From Anaerolinea sp. (GTDB lineage Bacteria; Chloroflexota; Anaerolineae; Promineifilales; Promineifilaceae): a stretch of 33,709 nt of DNA. Made by a program: the position numbers and the translations under genes. The stretch spans positions 1 to 33,709 of the forward strand of contig JACSRF010000314.1 in assembly GCA_014879875.1 (NCBI GenBank), given 5' to 3'. Positions 8,880 through 19,900 of this stretch are shown one piece after another. Numbering within the stretch: position 1 is the stretch's first letter; each line of letters begins with the position of its first letter. The notes beneath the pieces are model-generated. The model was not told the DNA's origin. It did no database searches and saw only the letters and a program-made list of their open reading frames with translations.

Positions 8880-11317
8880 GGTTCTTTCTCCACATATTGT
8901 TTGATCAGGGCCAGCGCCGCTCTATCTTCAAAGTTCTTGGCCAGGTGTTGCAGCTTTCCGGCAAAGGGCCTAAAACGTTCATCCTGTTGTTCTAGCTGCG
9001 CCGCTCGCTTCTGAATGGTTCGCATGTCGCCTCTGAGGGCCAGATCATACAAAATAGCCAGCTCCTCTTGTGGCGGCGCCACCATCTCAGCCTCCATGTA
9101 CCGTTCAACAAAGGCTTTGATTTGGTCAATCTCAAAACTCTTGGTCAAAGATTGCAGTTTGTCGCAAAAAGGGATGTAGGCTGCGTCCATTTCGGCAAGG
9201 TGGAGGACGTGCTGCCGAATATCCCAGATTCGCCCCGACTGGGCCAACTGGTGCAATACCATCAATTCCGCTTGGGGCGGTGGGGCCAGAAGCGCTCCAG
9301 CCTCAGCTTCACTCCCCGGTTCGGCATAGACCCAGACCAGCTTGAGGTTTGTGGACAGAACATCCAATACTCTCTCCAGTTTAACCGGCTTGGGCAGAAA
9401 TACGTCATACCCGACCACCCGACTCTTTTCTCGATCTGCCTCTAGTACACTGGCCGAAACAGCGATGATACAAACGTCCTTCAGCTCCGGCCGCTGCCGT
9501 ATCTCTCGGGCCGCGTCAAAACCTGTTTTAACTGGCATCACCAAATCCATCAGGATAGCATCGGGCTGCCACGTTCGCGCCTTGTCCACCGCCTCTTGCC
9601 CATCCTCAGCCGTGTTCACTTCAAAGCCCAACGGCTCCAACATATCCACCAACAGCAGACGGTTGTAGAGCTTGTCGTCAACCACCAGCACTTTGCGCCG
9701 TGCGCCCTCATAACCCACAACGTTCCGGATAGAGCTGGGCTGCTTCATGGCGAGCGGCGTGATCACCGGCAAGGTTACGTCAAACCAGAAAATGCTGCCC
9801 TGCCCCGGCTGGCTCTTGACCAACAATTGGCCGCCCATCATCTGCACAATCTGCCGGCTGATGGCCAACCCCAGACCGGCGCCTTCGGCTCGCCTATCAG
9901 ACCCGCTGACCTGTTCAAAAGGCTGGAAGATGCGCTCCAATTGGTCAGCGGCAATGCCAGGGCCGCTGTCCTCAACCTCAAAACAAAGGATAAGGGATGA
10001 ATCTCCACTTCCGCCTTCATCCTTCATCTCTTCCACTTCACCCTTCATTCTTCTGCCTTCATCTTTAGCAGTGATACGCAGCGTTACGTACCCCTGGTCG
10101 GTGAATTTAACGGCGTTACCCAGCAGGTTAAGTAAGACCTGGCGCAGACGTTTCTCATCAGCTTGTACGGTGGTGGGTAAAGGGGAGAGCGTTTCAGAGG
10201 TAAGGTGGAGGTCTTTGGCTTCGGCCCGAGCGCGGATGATGCCAATAATCTCGTGCAGAAAGGTAGGTAGATGTAAGGGAGCGGGATCGAGTTCTAGTTT
10301 ACCGGCTTCGACTTTGGCCCGGTCAAGTACATCGTTGATAAGGGTCAGCAAATGTTCGCCGCTGCGCTGCATGATGTTTAAGCCATCGGCCAGGGGGCTG
10401 GCGGAACCCGCGCGCCGTTTGAGGATGTCGGCGTAGCCTAAAATGGCGTTGAGCGGCGTGCGCAGTTCGTGGCTCATGTTGGCCAGGAAAATACTCTTGG
10501 CCTGGTTGGCGGCCTCGGCTTGTTCCTTGGCGATTTGTAATTCGTGGGTTCGCTCAACCACGCGCTGCTCCAGCGTTTCAAAGAGCTGTTGTAAACGCCC
10601 AATCATCCTGTTGAGGTTTCGCTGTAACAGGCCCAGTTCGTCGCGAGCATTGGACGGGCTGGCGCGCGCGGTTAAATCGCCGGCCTCCACTTGCCTGAAC
10701 ACGGCCAGGATATTTTGGAGTGGGTGAAAGGTGGTCACCTGGAACGCGACCAGAATGATAAGGGAAGTAGCCGCAACCGTGGCCAGCGAGCCGAGGACAA
10801 ACAGTCGGATATTGGCCGCCTGGGTGGCCTGCGCCGCGCTGTTATCGGCTTCGAGGTACAGGTAGAAGCGGATGCTCTGTTCATCCGCGCCGAAGAGTGG
10901 GGATATTGTTACATAACGGCCGTTTTTGTCCTGGGTGACGGCCTGTTCCGAAATACTGTCGGGGAGTAAAGCCCGATCAATCGCCGGCACATCCTCAACC
11001 AGCCGGCCAGTGTAGGCACTGTCCAACGAAAAGAAGATATTGCGGTTGATGCCAACGATAAAGGCATTCGTCAGGTTTTCCCCGACCAATTGACGCATTT
11101 GTTCCTTGTCCATTACCGTATCCAGAGCCAACACGCCTTTATTCATCAGGGTGGCCGGCAGCAGCAGGTTGGCCCTGATGCGCCGATCAATTTCACGGTT
11201 GAAATTGTTAACATAGACAGCACCGGTCAGGGCCAAAATCACCACCTCGGTCAAGATGATGATGACCCCCGTTTTGAAGGCCAGGGAATGGAAAAACGGC
11301 TGTCGCTCTGCTGACAT
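8876..11317 (-). CDS. Membrane hybrid histidine kinase: TM-sensor-TM-HAMP-HisKA-HATPase-REC plus duplicated C-terminal helical domain
   Basis: Two TM stretches, [59 protein letters not shown]; overlaps the downstream kinase by 4 bp. Confidence 0.92.
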   Translation of the reverse strand: MSAERQPFFHSLAFKTGVIIILTEVVILALTGAVYVNNFNREIDRRIRANLLLPATLMNKGVLALDTVMDKEQMRQLVGENLTNAFIVGINRNIFFSLDSAYTGRLVEDVPAIDRALLPDSISEQAVTQDKNGRYVTISPLFGADEQSIRFYLYLEADNSAAQATQAANIRLFVLGSLATVAATSLIILVAFQVTTFHPLQNILAVFRQVEAGDLTARASPSNARDELGLLQRNLNRMIGRLQQLFETLEQRVVERTHELQIAKEQAEAANQAKSIFLANMSHELRTPLNAILGYADILKRRAGSASPLADGLNIMQRSGEHLLTLINDVLDRAKVEAGKLELDPAPLHLPTFLHEIIGIIRARAEAKDLHLTSETLSPLPTTVQADEKRLRQVLLNLLGNAVKFTDQGYVTLRITAKDEGRRMKGEVEEMKDEGGSGDSSLILCFEVEDSGPGIAADQLERIFQPFEQVSGSDRRAEGAGLGLAISRQIVQMMGGQLLVKSQPGQGSIFWFDVTLPVITPLAMKQPSSIRNVVGYEGARRKVLVVDDKLYNRLLLVDMLEPLGFEVNTAEDGQEAVDKARTWQPDAILMDLVMPVKTGFDAAREIRQRPELKDVCIIAVSASVLEADREKSRVVGYDVFLPKPVKLERVLDVLSTNLKLVWVYAEPGSEAEAGALLAPPPQAELMVLHQLAQSGRIWDIRQHVLHLAEMDAAYIPFCDKLQSLTKSFEIDQIKAFVERYMEAEMVAPPQEELAILYDLALRGDMRTIQKRAAQLEQQDERFRPFAGKLQHLAKNFEDRAALALIKQYVEKEP
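10001..10063. repeat. In-frame heptameric repeat (cttcatc-type, about 9 units, 63 bp) inside the kinase HATPase coding region
   Basis: atctcca cttccgc cttcatc cttcatc tcttcca cttcacc cttcatt cttctgc cttcatc; encodes part of [20 protein letters not shown]. Confidence 0.85.
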
Positions 11318-11322
11318 GCGGA

Positions 11323-13326
11323 CTACTCCGGTTGCGGATCAATAAAGTACTGGCATGGATTCGTCGGCGCGGGTTGAGGGTAGTTGGACGATGAGAACAT
11401 AAACGGTGGCACGTTATGGAAGCTGGGCTTGATCACCCCATAGCTCACCGGTACTTCATGGATTCCTATCACCTGGAACTGCTCCGCGGCAATCTTGAGA
11501 ATCTGGCTCATCAGCTCGTTTTGCTGTTGAGGGTTCGTGGTTTGCAGGATCTGGCGATAGAGGGTGATGGTTTCCATCACCGGCGCGGGCGGCTCTTCGG
11601 CCTGGGGGTCTTGCGGGTTATTGTACCATTTGGCCCACAGTGGTCCCTGTTGTGAAAAGATTACATCGGTCGGCACGTAGTGGCGCGGGTCCAGAATGGC
11701 ATCAAGGCCCCCGGCGCCGATAAAGAACGTCACGTCAAAGTCGTTGCTGTTCGACCGCGCTTCCACGTCCGCGCGGGAAACAGTTTCAATCTTCATTTCA
11801 ACGCCAACCGCCTGCCAATCGGCCTGGATCTGGGCTACGTGAACGTCGTAATTGCCAATGGGAATCGGTTGGGGAGCAAGCATCGTGAAACTGATGCGCC
11901 GGCCGTCCGGGCCCAGGCGGAATCTGTCAGCGTCGCGCTGGCTATAACCGGCCCTGTCCAGGTATTCATTGGCTAACGTTACATCGTATTCCAGGTATTG
12001 GGTTGCCATCTGCTCGTTGTAAAACGGCGTGCCCGGCAGTGGCGCGACCTGAATGGGCTTCACATCCAGCCCGGCAGCCTTGATGATAGCCGGCCGGTTA
12101 ATGGCGTACGACAGGCCAATACGGAAATCCTGATTTCGGAATATCTCCCGCTTGATCAGGTCAGTGTTGGTCTGATTGAACGAGATGACCATGTAATTGG
12201 AGAAACTGGACGTCATCGTGTACAAACGATACCCACCCTGGGCCTGATTTTCCGGCAGCGCGGCGGCGGCGGGGATGTTACGGTCTTGCATATCTACCAG
12301 ACCTGCCAGAACCAGAGGCAAGATGTCCTCACCTGTTTCCACCACCTTGATTTCGAGCCGGTCAATGTAGGGTAGTTGATTGAACTCGGTATCGATCTTC
12401 CAGTAATAGGGATTGCGCACCGCTTTGATCACGGGAGCAGGTGTGCCGTCGGCTTGAAATGACTCCGGCTCCAGCGTCCAGGCATACAGCGTTGGCAGTG
12501 CTGGATTAGTTGGTTGCATCCGCGCAATGAATAACTCAGCCCAATCTTTGACGCCCGCCTGGGTCACAAGCTGATCAACGTTGGGGTTGTACGCTTGATG
12601 AAATTGTTTCAGGTAGTGACTCGGAAAATTGTTGGGATATACCCAGCCAAGACCGGCCATATGATAGAGAAAGAGACCTTGCGGTTCGGCAAAGCGGAAC
12701 ACCACCGTATAGTCATCCACTTTCTCCACCGTTAACTTGTCTTTACCAACCAACATCCAAGAATATAACAGTGTGCCACCGGGTTTGTCGACGGAAGAAG
12801 AATTGAGTTCGTCATTGAGAAAAACCGCCTCATACCAGAAAACAATGTCATCCGTCGTGAAAGGCTGGCCATCGGACCATTTCATGCCCTGACGCAGCTT
12901 GAAGGTAAAGGTTCTGGCGTCCGGGCTGACTTCGTAGGATTGGGCGACATTGGGAATGACTTTGGTCCAGCCCTTATCCCAGCGCACCAGGCTTTCGTAG
13001 CCCATTGTACGGTTGAGAAGGTTCGTATCTAATTTCACCATTGCCATGCGCCACACGCCGCCATAGTTGCCCACGCGCGCTTCAGGCTGGATGAGCATGG
13101 GGTTCTGGGGCAAGCGCTGGTCAACCGGCGGCAGTGTGCCGGCCCCTGCCTGTTCGGCCAGCATGGGCGCTTCCTGGTAAATCGCAGCCTGGGGTGCTTC
13201 GATTGCAGTTGTTGCGACCGGTGTTGCCGGCGCCGGAGCGCAGTTGGACAGTACAAGACTAGCTGTCACAACTGTCAACATCATTCTCATCGCAAAAAAT
13301 GTTCTACTAATTCGCGTTTTCATCAT
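11323..13326 (-). CDS. Peptide/nickel-type ABC substrate-binding lipoprotein (SBP_bac_5-like)
   Basis: Signal peptide and lipobox [51 protein letters not shown] is a family signature. Confidence 0.9.
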   Translation of the reverse strand: MMKTRISRTFFAMRMMLTVVTASLVLSNCAPAPATPVATTAIEAPQAAIYQEAPMLAEQAGAGTLPPVDQRLPQNPMLIQPEARVGNYGGVWRMAMVKLDTNLLNRTMGYESLVRWDKGWTKVIPNVAQSYEVSPDARTFTFKLRQGMKWSDGQPFTTDDIVFWYEAVFLNDELNSSSVDKPGGTLLYSWMLVGKDKLTVEKVDDYTVVFRFAEPQGLFLYHMAGLGWVYPNNFPSHYLKQFHQAYNPNVDQLVTQAGVKDWAELFIARMQPTNPALPTLYAWTLEPESFQADGTPAPVIKAVRNPYYWKIDTEFNQLPYIDRLEIKVVETGEDILPLVLAGLVDMQDRNIPAAAALPENQAQGGYRLYTMTSSFSNYMVISFNQTNTDLIKREIFRNQDFRIGLSYAINRPAIIKAAGLDVKPIQVAPLPGTPFYNEQMATQYLEYDVTLANEYLDRAGYSQRDADRFRLGPDGRRISFTMLAPQPIPIGNYDVHVAQIQADWQAVGVEMKIETVSRADVEARSNSNDFDVTFFIGAGGLDAILDPRHYVPTDVIFSQQGPLWAKWYNNPQDPQAEEPPAPVMETITLYRQILQTTNPQQQNELMSQILKIAAEQFQVIGIHEVPVSYGVIKPSFHNVPPFMFSSSNYPQPAPTNPCQYFIDPQPE

Positions 13327-13347
13327 ATTCTCCTGAATGCTCCTCTG

Positions 13348-15456
13348 TTACCTTTCCACATTTATTTGAGGCAGAGAAAAGTAAAACGTGGCACCCTGTC
13401 CCACCGCCCCTTCGGCCCAGGTACGGCCGTTATGCCGCTGAATGATCCGGCGCACATTGGCCAGGCCAATCCCTGTGCCTTCAAATTCATCAGCCCGGTG
13501 CAGGCGTTGGAAAACGCCAAAAAGTTTATCGGCATAGGCCATATCAAACCCCACCCCGTTGTCACGAATGAAGATAATCGTCTCTTTTTCGTCTATCTGG
13601 CAGCCAACTTCGATGTTTGCCGATGCACGCTCCCTCGTGAATTTCAGGGCATTAGAGAGGAGGTTGACCAGCGCCAGGCGCAGCATGGCCTGGTCACCGG
13701 TGACGGTGGGCAGGGTAGCGATGTGCCAGTTGACCGTTCGATCTTTCATCTCCGGCTCAAGTTCCCGGATGATTCCCTGTACCAAAGCGCCCAGGTCAAC
13801 TGGCGTTTTGGACAGTTCGTTGCGCCCCATCCGGGAGAAAGCAAGCAGGTTGTCAATCAATTGGCCCATGTGTTTGGCCGAGTCAGAAATCGTGCCCATA
13901 TAGTGCCGGCTGCGTTCATCGAGCGGCCCGGCCAGGCTTTGTTGCAGTAGTTCCATGTAACCGTCAATGTGGCGCAGCGGCGCACGCAGGTCGTGTGACA
14001 CGGAATAGGCAAATGCCTCAAGTTCCTTGTTGGCTGCTTCCAGTTCGGCGGTTCGACCCGCTACCCGATCTTCCAATGTTTCAAATGATTGGCGAAGCTG
14101 CCTGATCATGGCATTAAAAGCGGCGGTAAGTTGTTGCACTTCATCATCGGCGCGAAGGTCAATCTCTATCAGCTTGTCTGAAAAAGTAGGTGTTCCCTTC
14201 TGGACCGGGTCTTCAATCTGGGTGTTCAATTCAACACGAGAAACCATGTCAGTTAGCGTCACAATCGGTTTGACCAGGCGATCAAACAGGATATATCCCA
14301 ACAGTCCGCCGACGATCAACACCAGACCGGCAACACTTACCAGTCCGGCGACAGTTTCGCGTACTTTCTGAGCAGCGCTTGCCCCCGACTGAGCAAAGCC
14401 AATAATGAGCTGAGGTTCTTCCTCAAACTGCCACAACGCCAGGGTTTGGTAATACGACTCCTGATCAACCTCAAGGGTGCGCTGCTGCACCGGCTGATCA
14501 ATTGCTGTCTGAGCCTCCCGTGCCCATTGTGTCAGATCCGCCGGGTCCATTTTCACGTCCACTATTTGGATTTGGTGTAGACCATCTAGTGAGTAGAGGG
14601 CGGGCAGCAGACCTGTTTTTTGAGCTGCTTCTTCTAGAAATGCCTGGTCAAAGAGTTTCTTAAATATAAACGCGCCAATGATAACCGGTTTGTTTTGGCC
14701 TGGTGTGCTCGGGTTCAACATTTCCGGTGCGGCGATGGCCGGATCGTTAACCAAAAGCCCTTCGGAAGAGCCTAAAGTTATATTATTTAGCATAACCGTT
14801 TGCGTAATTGCTTGCACCGGGATGACGATTTGTAAAACCACCATCTGCTCTGCGGCAAATTCAAAGGAAATCGTTGGCCGGTTCACCAGCGTGATATGGG
14901 GCGTGACTAATGGGGGCGGGGTGCCCTCAGGCCAATTAGGCCAGTTGTTGAACGCCAGTTCCCCGGCTTGATTTTGACCTGTCGTGATCAGCGTGTCGTG
15001 ATCGATCCGGGGCACACTGATACCGGCTTCGGTCATTGTCACGTAATGACTCAACTTATTGTCTATATAAACAGCGGCGCTGGAAAAACCGGCCGTCTGC
15101 AGGATGACCTGGAGCCGGTTCAGTGAAATGACTTTGTCGAACACCAGCCCCCGTTCATTCTTCGCTGCTAGCTCGGGATTAATGGATATGTATTGCGTTC
15201 GGGCATAAATTGTAGCCATGTCGCTCAAGTTGTCGGCGCCACCGACATTCTTTTCAGCAATAGTTCGCAGATCAATTGTCGTTTTTTGCAACTCATTTTG
15301 TAGCAAGATGGTTTGCCGGGTCAGGCTGCTAAATGCTTCCCGTTCGCTTTGTTGATTGGTCAAGTGGATTTCCAATCCGACATTCAGTCCCGTAATAATG
15401 ATGAGGACTGTGACAAAGGCAAGTAATAATTTAGATCTGATGCCCGACACTTTCAC
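13348..15456 (-). CDS. Membrane sensor histidine kinase: large extracytoplasmic sensor-TM-HAMP-HisKA-HATPase
   Basis: N-terminal TM, about 330 aa extracytoplasmic region, second TM, HAMP-like linker, [47 protein letters not shown]. Confidence 0.92.
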   Translation of the reverse strand: MKVSGIRSKLLLAFVTVLIIITGLNVGLEIHLTNQQSEREAFSSLTRQTILLQNELQKTTIDLRTIAEKNVGGADNLSDMATIYARTQYISINPELAAKNERGLVFDKVISLNRLQVILQTAGFSSAAVYIDNKLSHYVTMTEAGISVPRIDHDTLITTGQNQAGELAFNNWPNWPEGTPPPLVTPHITLVNRPTISFEFAAEQMVVLQIVIPVQAITQTVMLNNITLGSSEGLLVNDPAIAAPEMLNPSTPGQNKPVIIGAFIFKKLFDQAFLEEAAQKTGLLPALYSLDGLHQIQIVDVKMDPADLTQWAREAQTAIDQPVQQRTLEVDQESYYQTLALWQFEEEPQLIIGFAQSGASAAQKVRETVAGLVSVAGLVLIVGGLLGYILFDRLVKPIVTLTDMVSRVELNTQIEDPVQKGTPTFSDKLIEIDLRADDEVQQLTAAFNAMIRQLRQSFETLEDRVAGRTAELEAANKELEAFAYSVSHDLRAPLRHIDGYMELLQQSLAGPLDERSRHYMGTISDSAKHMGQLIDNLLAFSRMGRNELSKTPVDLGALVQGIIRELEPEMKDRTVNWHIATLPTVTGDQAMLRLALVNLLSNALKFTRERASANIEVGCQIDEKETIIFIRDNGVGFDMAYADKLFGVFQRLHRADEFEGTGIGLANVRRIIQRHNGRTWAEGAVGQGATFYFSLPQINVER

Positions 15457-15483
15457 CGTAGCCTCCCAAAGGCATGCCCAAAT

Positions 15484-16854
15484 TTATTCAATCGAATAGC
15501 CTTGATGATCCTCGATATCCTGATCAATCTTCTGGGCTGCCTGAGTTAGCTCTGTTTGGACATCTGCCCCGTTGACAATGTTTTCCACGGCTTCGGCAAA
15601 TGCTGTGGAGATTGTGGCATATGCTGGCGTAATGGGGCGGGGGACGGCCCGGTCGCTATTGAGCTGCTGCACAAAGAGGTGCAAGGGGCCTGTTTCACCG
15701 TACAACCCGGATTGCGCCAGGGCTGACTGCCGGGCCGGCACTGCTCCGTTGGCGTCTGTCACTCGTAGAATTTCTTCCGGAGAGAGCAGGTGCTCGATAA
15801 AAGCCCAGGCGCCGGCCGGGTCCTGGCAGTTGCCGGTGATACCCCAGCTCCAAGAACCCATCCCAGTCTTAGGTCCATATCCAAAATCAGGCATTGGCAG
15901 CAGAACCAGGTCTTCTCCCAAACCATCTTTATATGGGTTGTACATCCAGTGCCCTACCCAGGAGAGGGCCACTTTTCTAGATACGTAAAACTCGTCATCC
16001 GTGGTTATAGATTTACTGGCCCAGCCCTTTTGGAACCAGCTCTGAAAGTGCTGCATCGCCGCAACTGATTGTGGTCCATCAAGCACCGCGCTTGCTTGTT
16101 GGTAAGTTTGACGATCGATCAGATCACCGCCAAACGATTGAAGGATCGGGGAAAAACCGTAGGTATAAAACTCGCCACGGCCGTAATTGATTTTCATATC
16201 AAGCGCATGCTCTACCTCAGGCAGGGCGGTTAGTTTTTCCAGAGCTTCCTCAAATTCAGCCAGGCTCCACGGTTCATCAAAGGTGGGTATGCGCACGCCG
16301 GCCACTGTAAGATATTGACGATTGCCGTAGATTGCCAATCCAGAGTCAAACTGCCCCAGACTGTAGAGTTTTCCATCGAAGGTTCCCTGGGCGATAATCG
16401 AGGGCAAAAAATCGGCCCTCATCTCCGCAGAAACAAACCGATCAATTGGCTGCAGGTAGCCTGGCCAGGCAAAGCTGTAGAGATATGGACCATCAAATTC
16501 CAATACGCAGGGCAAACTACCAGACTGGGCGCTGCCTGTGACCCGGTCAGCATAGATTTCTGGCGCTATAGACACCAGGTCTATCTTATACTCGCTTTGC
16601 ATCTGCTCGAACTCTTTGGCGGCCGCTACCAGCACGTCGCCTTCTACGTTTCCGGAGAGGTTGTGAGTCCAGACGCTGATAGTTTTTTGCTGGCTGGTTT
16701 GAGCGGGGACTGGGGTAGGCAATGGCGCTGCCACCGACGTGGGTGTTGGGGTGGCCGGTAATCTTGTTGGGGCGACGGAAGCCGATGGCGTACAATTTGT
16801 TAGCATGGGCACGACAAAAAGCAGCAAGGTGTAGTACAAGAATCTCTTTCTCAT
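15484..16854 (-). CDS. Sugar-type ABC substrate-binding lipoprotein (SBP_bac_1-like)
   Basis: Lipobox MLTNCTPS; ISVWTHNLSGNVEGDVLVAAAKEFEQM, MGSWSWGITGNCQDPAGAWAFIEHLLSPE. Confidence 0.88.
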   Translation of the reverse strand: MRKRFLYYTLLLFVVPMLTNCTPSASVAPTRLPATPTPTSVAAPLPTPVPAQTSQQKTISVWTHNLSGNVEGDVLVAAAKEFEQMQSEYKIDLVSIAPEIYADRVTGSAQSGSLPCVLEFDGPYLYSFAWPGYLQPIDRFVSAEMRADFLPSIIAQGTFDGKLYSLGQFDSGLAIYGNRQYLTVAGVRIPTFDEPWSLAEFEEALEKLTALPEVEHALDMKINYGRGEFYTYGFSPILQSFGGDLIDRQTYQQASAVLDGPQSVAAMQHFQSWFQKGWASKSITTDDEFYVSRKVALSWVGHWMYNPYKDGLGEDLVLLPMPDFGYGPKTGMGSWSWGITGNCQDPAGAWAFIEHLLSPEEILRVTDANGAVPARQSALAQSGLYGETGPLHLFVQQLNSDRAVPRPITPAYATISTAFAEAVENIVNGADVQTELTQAAQKIDQDIEDHQGYSIE

Positions 16855-16940
16855 GGTATTCTCCCTTCCTTACGCCCACGTGATTTGTTTACTCTCAAGC
16901 ACGTTTGTGGGCCGCCGACCATGCTGTTCGTGTTTGAGAT

Positions 16941-19900
16941 TTATCGCGGTAATGAAAAGTAAAAGGTTGCGCCCTGGTTGACCTGTCCTTCGGCCCAGGT
17001 ACGGCCGTTATGCCGCTGAATAATCCGACGCACGTTAGCCAACCCAATCCCGGTGCCTTCAAATTCATCGGCCGGGTGTAAGCGTTGAAAGACGCCAAAA
17101 AGTTTATCGGCATAGGCCATATCAAACCCCACCCCGTTGTCACAAATGAAGATAACCACCTCTTTCTCGTCTGCCTGACAGCCAACTTCGATGTTTGCTG
17201 ACGCACGCCCGCGCGTGAATTTCAGGGCATTGGCGAGGAGGTTGACCAGCGCCAGGCGCAGCATGGCCTGGTCACCGGTGACGGTGGGGAGGGCGGTGAT
17301 GCGCCAGTTGACCGTTCGATCTTTCATTTCCGGCTCAAATTCCCGGATGATTCCCTGTACCAAAGCGCCCAGGTCAACCGGGGTTTTGGACAGTTCATTC
17401 CGCCCCATCCGAGAAAAGGTGAGCAGGTCGTCAATCAGCTGACCCATTCGCATGGCCGCATCAGAGATAGTATCCATGTAGTGCTGACTGCGTTCGTCGA
17501 ACACTCCGGCCGTTCGCTGCTGCAGCAGTTCCAAAAAACCATCAATGTGGCGCAGCGGCGCGCGCAGGTCGTGGGAGACGGAGTAGGCAAAGGCCTCCAA
17601 TTCTTTGTTGGCCGCTTCGAGTTGGGCAGTACGGTCACGGACGCGCTGCTCAAGTTCCTGATTGAGCTGGCGAATCTCTTCTTCGGCGCGTTTTTGCTCG
17701 GTGATGTCGCGTGAAATACCGATGAGGCGATGGATTTGTCCGGTTTCATCACGGGCAGGAATGAGGGTTGACTGAAAATAGCGCCGCCCGACCGGTAGAT
17801 CCAACGCTGCTTCTTCTTCGATGGGCCGACCCGCTTTAACACAATGGTGGTACTTGGCGTTGACAATGGCAGCCACTTCTGGGGGCACGATTTCTTCCTG
17901 CGTTTTTCCAACCGAGAAAGAGCGCGGCACCCCCGTTAGCCGTTCGAGGGCAGGATTAACCTCTATCGTACGGAAACGGCCGTCATCCGTGACTTCGAGG
18001 AGGTATAATCCGTCGAGTACATTATCGAATATTTCGCGGTAGCGCCATTCGCTTGCGCGCAAGGCTTCTTCCGCCCGCTTGCGATCAGTGATGTCTCGGG
18101 CAACCATCAAGAACTTATCATCGGACATAGGAGAAATCGTCGCATTAAACCAGAACTCCTGATTGCCAATAGGTATACTGTATTCAAAATTGACCGACTT
18201 TTGTGTGTTGAGGGCCTGGCTAATATAGTTGAAAAAAAAGTCGGCCTGGTCTTTGGGGAAAACTTCATGGAGTGTCTTTCCCACCAATTCATCCGGCGGC
18301 TTGTATAGGAGAGATGGACTCGTGTCAACAATTTTCAGGTAACGCCCTTCTGAGTCGCCGACAAATATAACGTCGGTCATCACCTCAATTAAAGTGCGCA
18401 GTTCCGCTTCGGATGCGCTTAATGCCTCTTCCACTTGCCTGCGCTCGGTGATGTCAACGAGCGAAACGAGGATTTTGGACAGCGTTTCCTCATAGCCGGG
18501 ACATACGGAGAAATAAACCGTCACATTTCGCGGTTGGCCGTCCAGAGTTTGCACAACGGTGTCTCTGATCATCTCCATCTTTCCGTTCCACAGGCAGACC
18601 AGTTCCTGCCGAAACGTGTCGAAGGATTCCGATGTAAACGTGTTGGTCAGGCTTGTCAACAGCTGCTCCTTAGTTGCCGCCCCGTGCAGCGCCAGAGCAG
18701 CCTGGTTCACGTCAACAATCTTGATCAGGTCGGCGCACTGCTGCACAGTTTCAGGATGCTGCACAAAATAAGTTTCAATATCGCCGACCCCCTTGTTTTT
18801 TAGGTCATTAAAAAGGGCCTTTACCCCGGAAAGATCCTCTTCCCAGATCGAGACTGGCGAGTTTTCGAAAACCAGGCGATATCTCTCTTCACCCTCGCGC
18901 AGTGCCTCCTCTGCCTGCTTGCGTATGGCATCATGATACTTTCTTTCGCTAATATCATGGAGGGTTGACCGGCTGTAAAGAATATTGCCATTTTCATCAT
19001 ACACGGCCGACACATTCAAACTGACGTCTATTCTCGACCCGTCTTTCTTTCGTAATTGAAGTTCTTGATTATGAATCTCGCCTGTTTCAGCAAATAATTT
19101 GAAGGTCTTTTTTGCTTCTTCGAGGTAATCAGGATGATATATTTCAAAAACTGGCCGCCCGACAAGATCTTCTTTGGTATACCCCAAAGTATTGGCCAGG
19201 GTCAGGTTGCATTGTTCAATCAAAGCCGTGTGCGCGTTGACTGACACATACATGTCTGGAGCGCTTTCATAAAGATCGATATATTTAGCTTCTGATTTTT
19301 TTAGCGCTTCCTCTGCCTGCTTGCGTTCGGCGCGGGTACGCAGGGTGGTAACGCCAAAGGCCAGATCGCCGGCCAGTTCTTCCAGAAGTTGTATTTCGTC
19401 AGGCGTGAAGGTAGTTGGCTCGGTGGAATAAATGCACAGAGCGCCGAAAGTGGCGGCGTTTTCGTCTTTGAGGGGCAGGGCGATGCTGGAACGATAGTTG
19501 CGGGCCAAGGCGTTTTCTCGCCAGGGGGCAGCCATGGGATCAACCGTAAAGTCCTGAATACAGGCGCTCTCTCCTGTGCGTATAGCTGTGCCCGACGGCC
19601 CACGGCCGCGTTCCGTGTCGGCCCAGGTGATGTTGACGGTGGCGAGATACCCTTCTTCCGCTCCGGCCCAGGCAACAGGACGCACGGTCTTGACTTCATC
19701 CTGCTCGGCGTATCCCACCCAGGCCATGTGATACCCTGCTTCGTCGCAAACAATGCGGCAGATGTCGTTGAGCAGGGTTTGCTCGTCAACTGCCCGCATA
19801 AGAACCTGGTTACAGTTGCTGATGGCGCGCAATTCGCGGTTTAAATGATGCAGCGCTTCTTCGGCCAACTTGCGTTCGGTAACATCCTGTACTGTTCCGG

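Noticed and set aside
9747-10436. 229-aa + strand ORF opposite the hybrid kinase (and similar antisense ORFs, e.g. 3869..4558 -, 7893..8474 +, 20061..20855 +)
   Set aside because: Shadow ORFs antisense to confidently identified coding genes; no recognisable domains.
11323-16854. Complete ABC importers for the two solute-binding proteins
   Set aside because: No permease or ATPase ORFs anywhere in the window.
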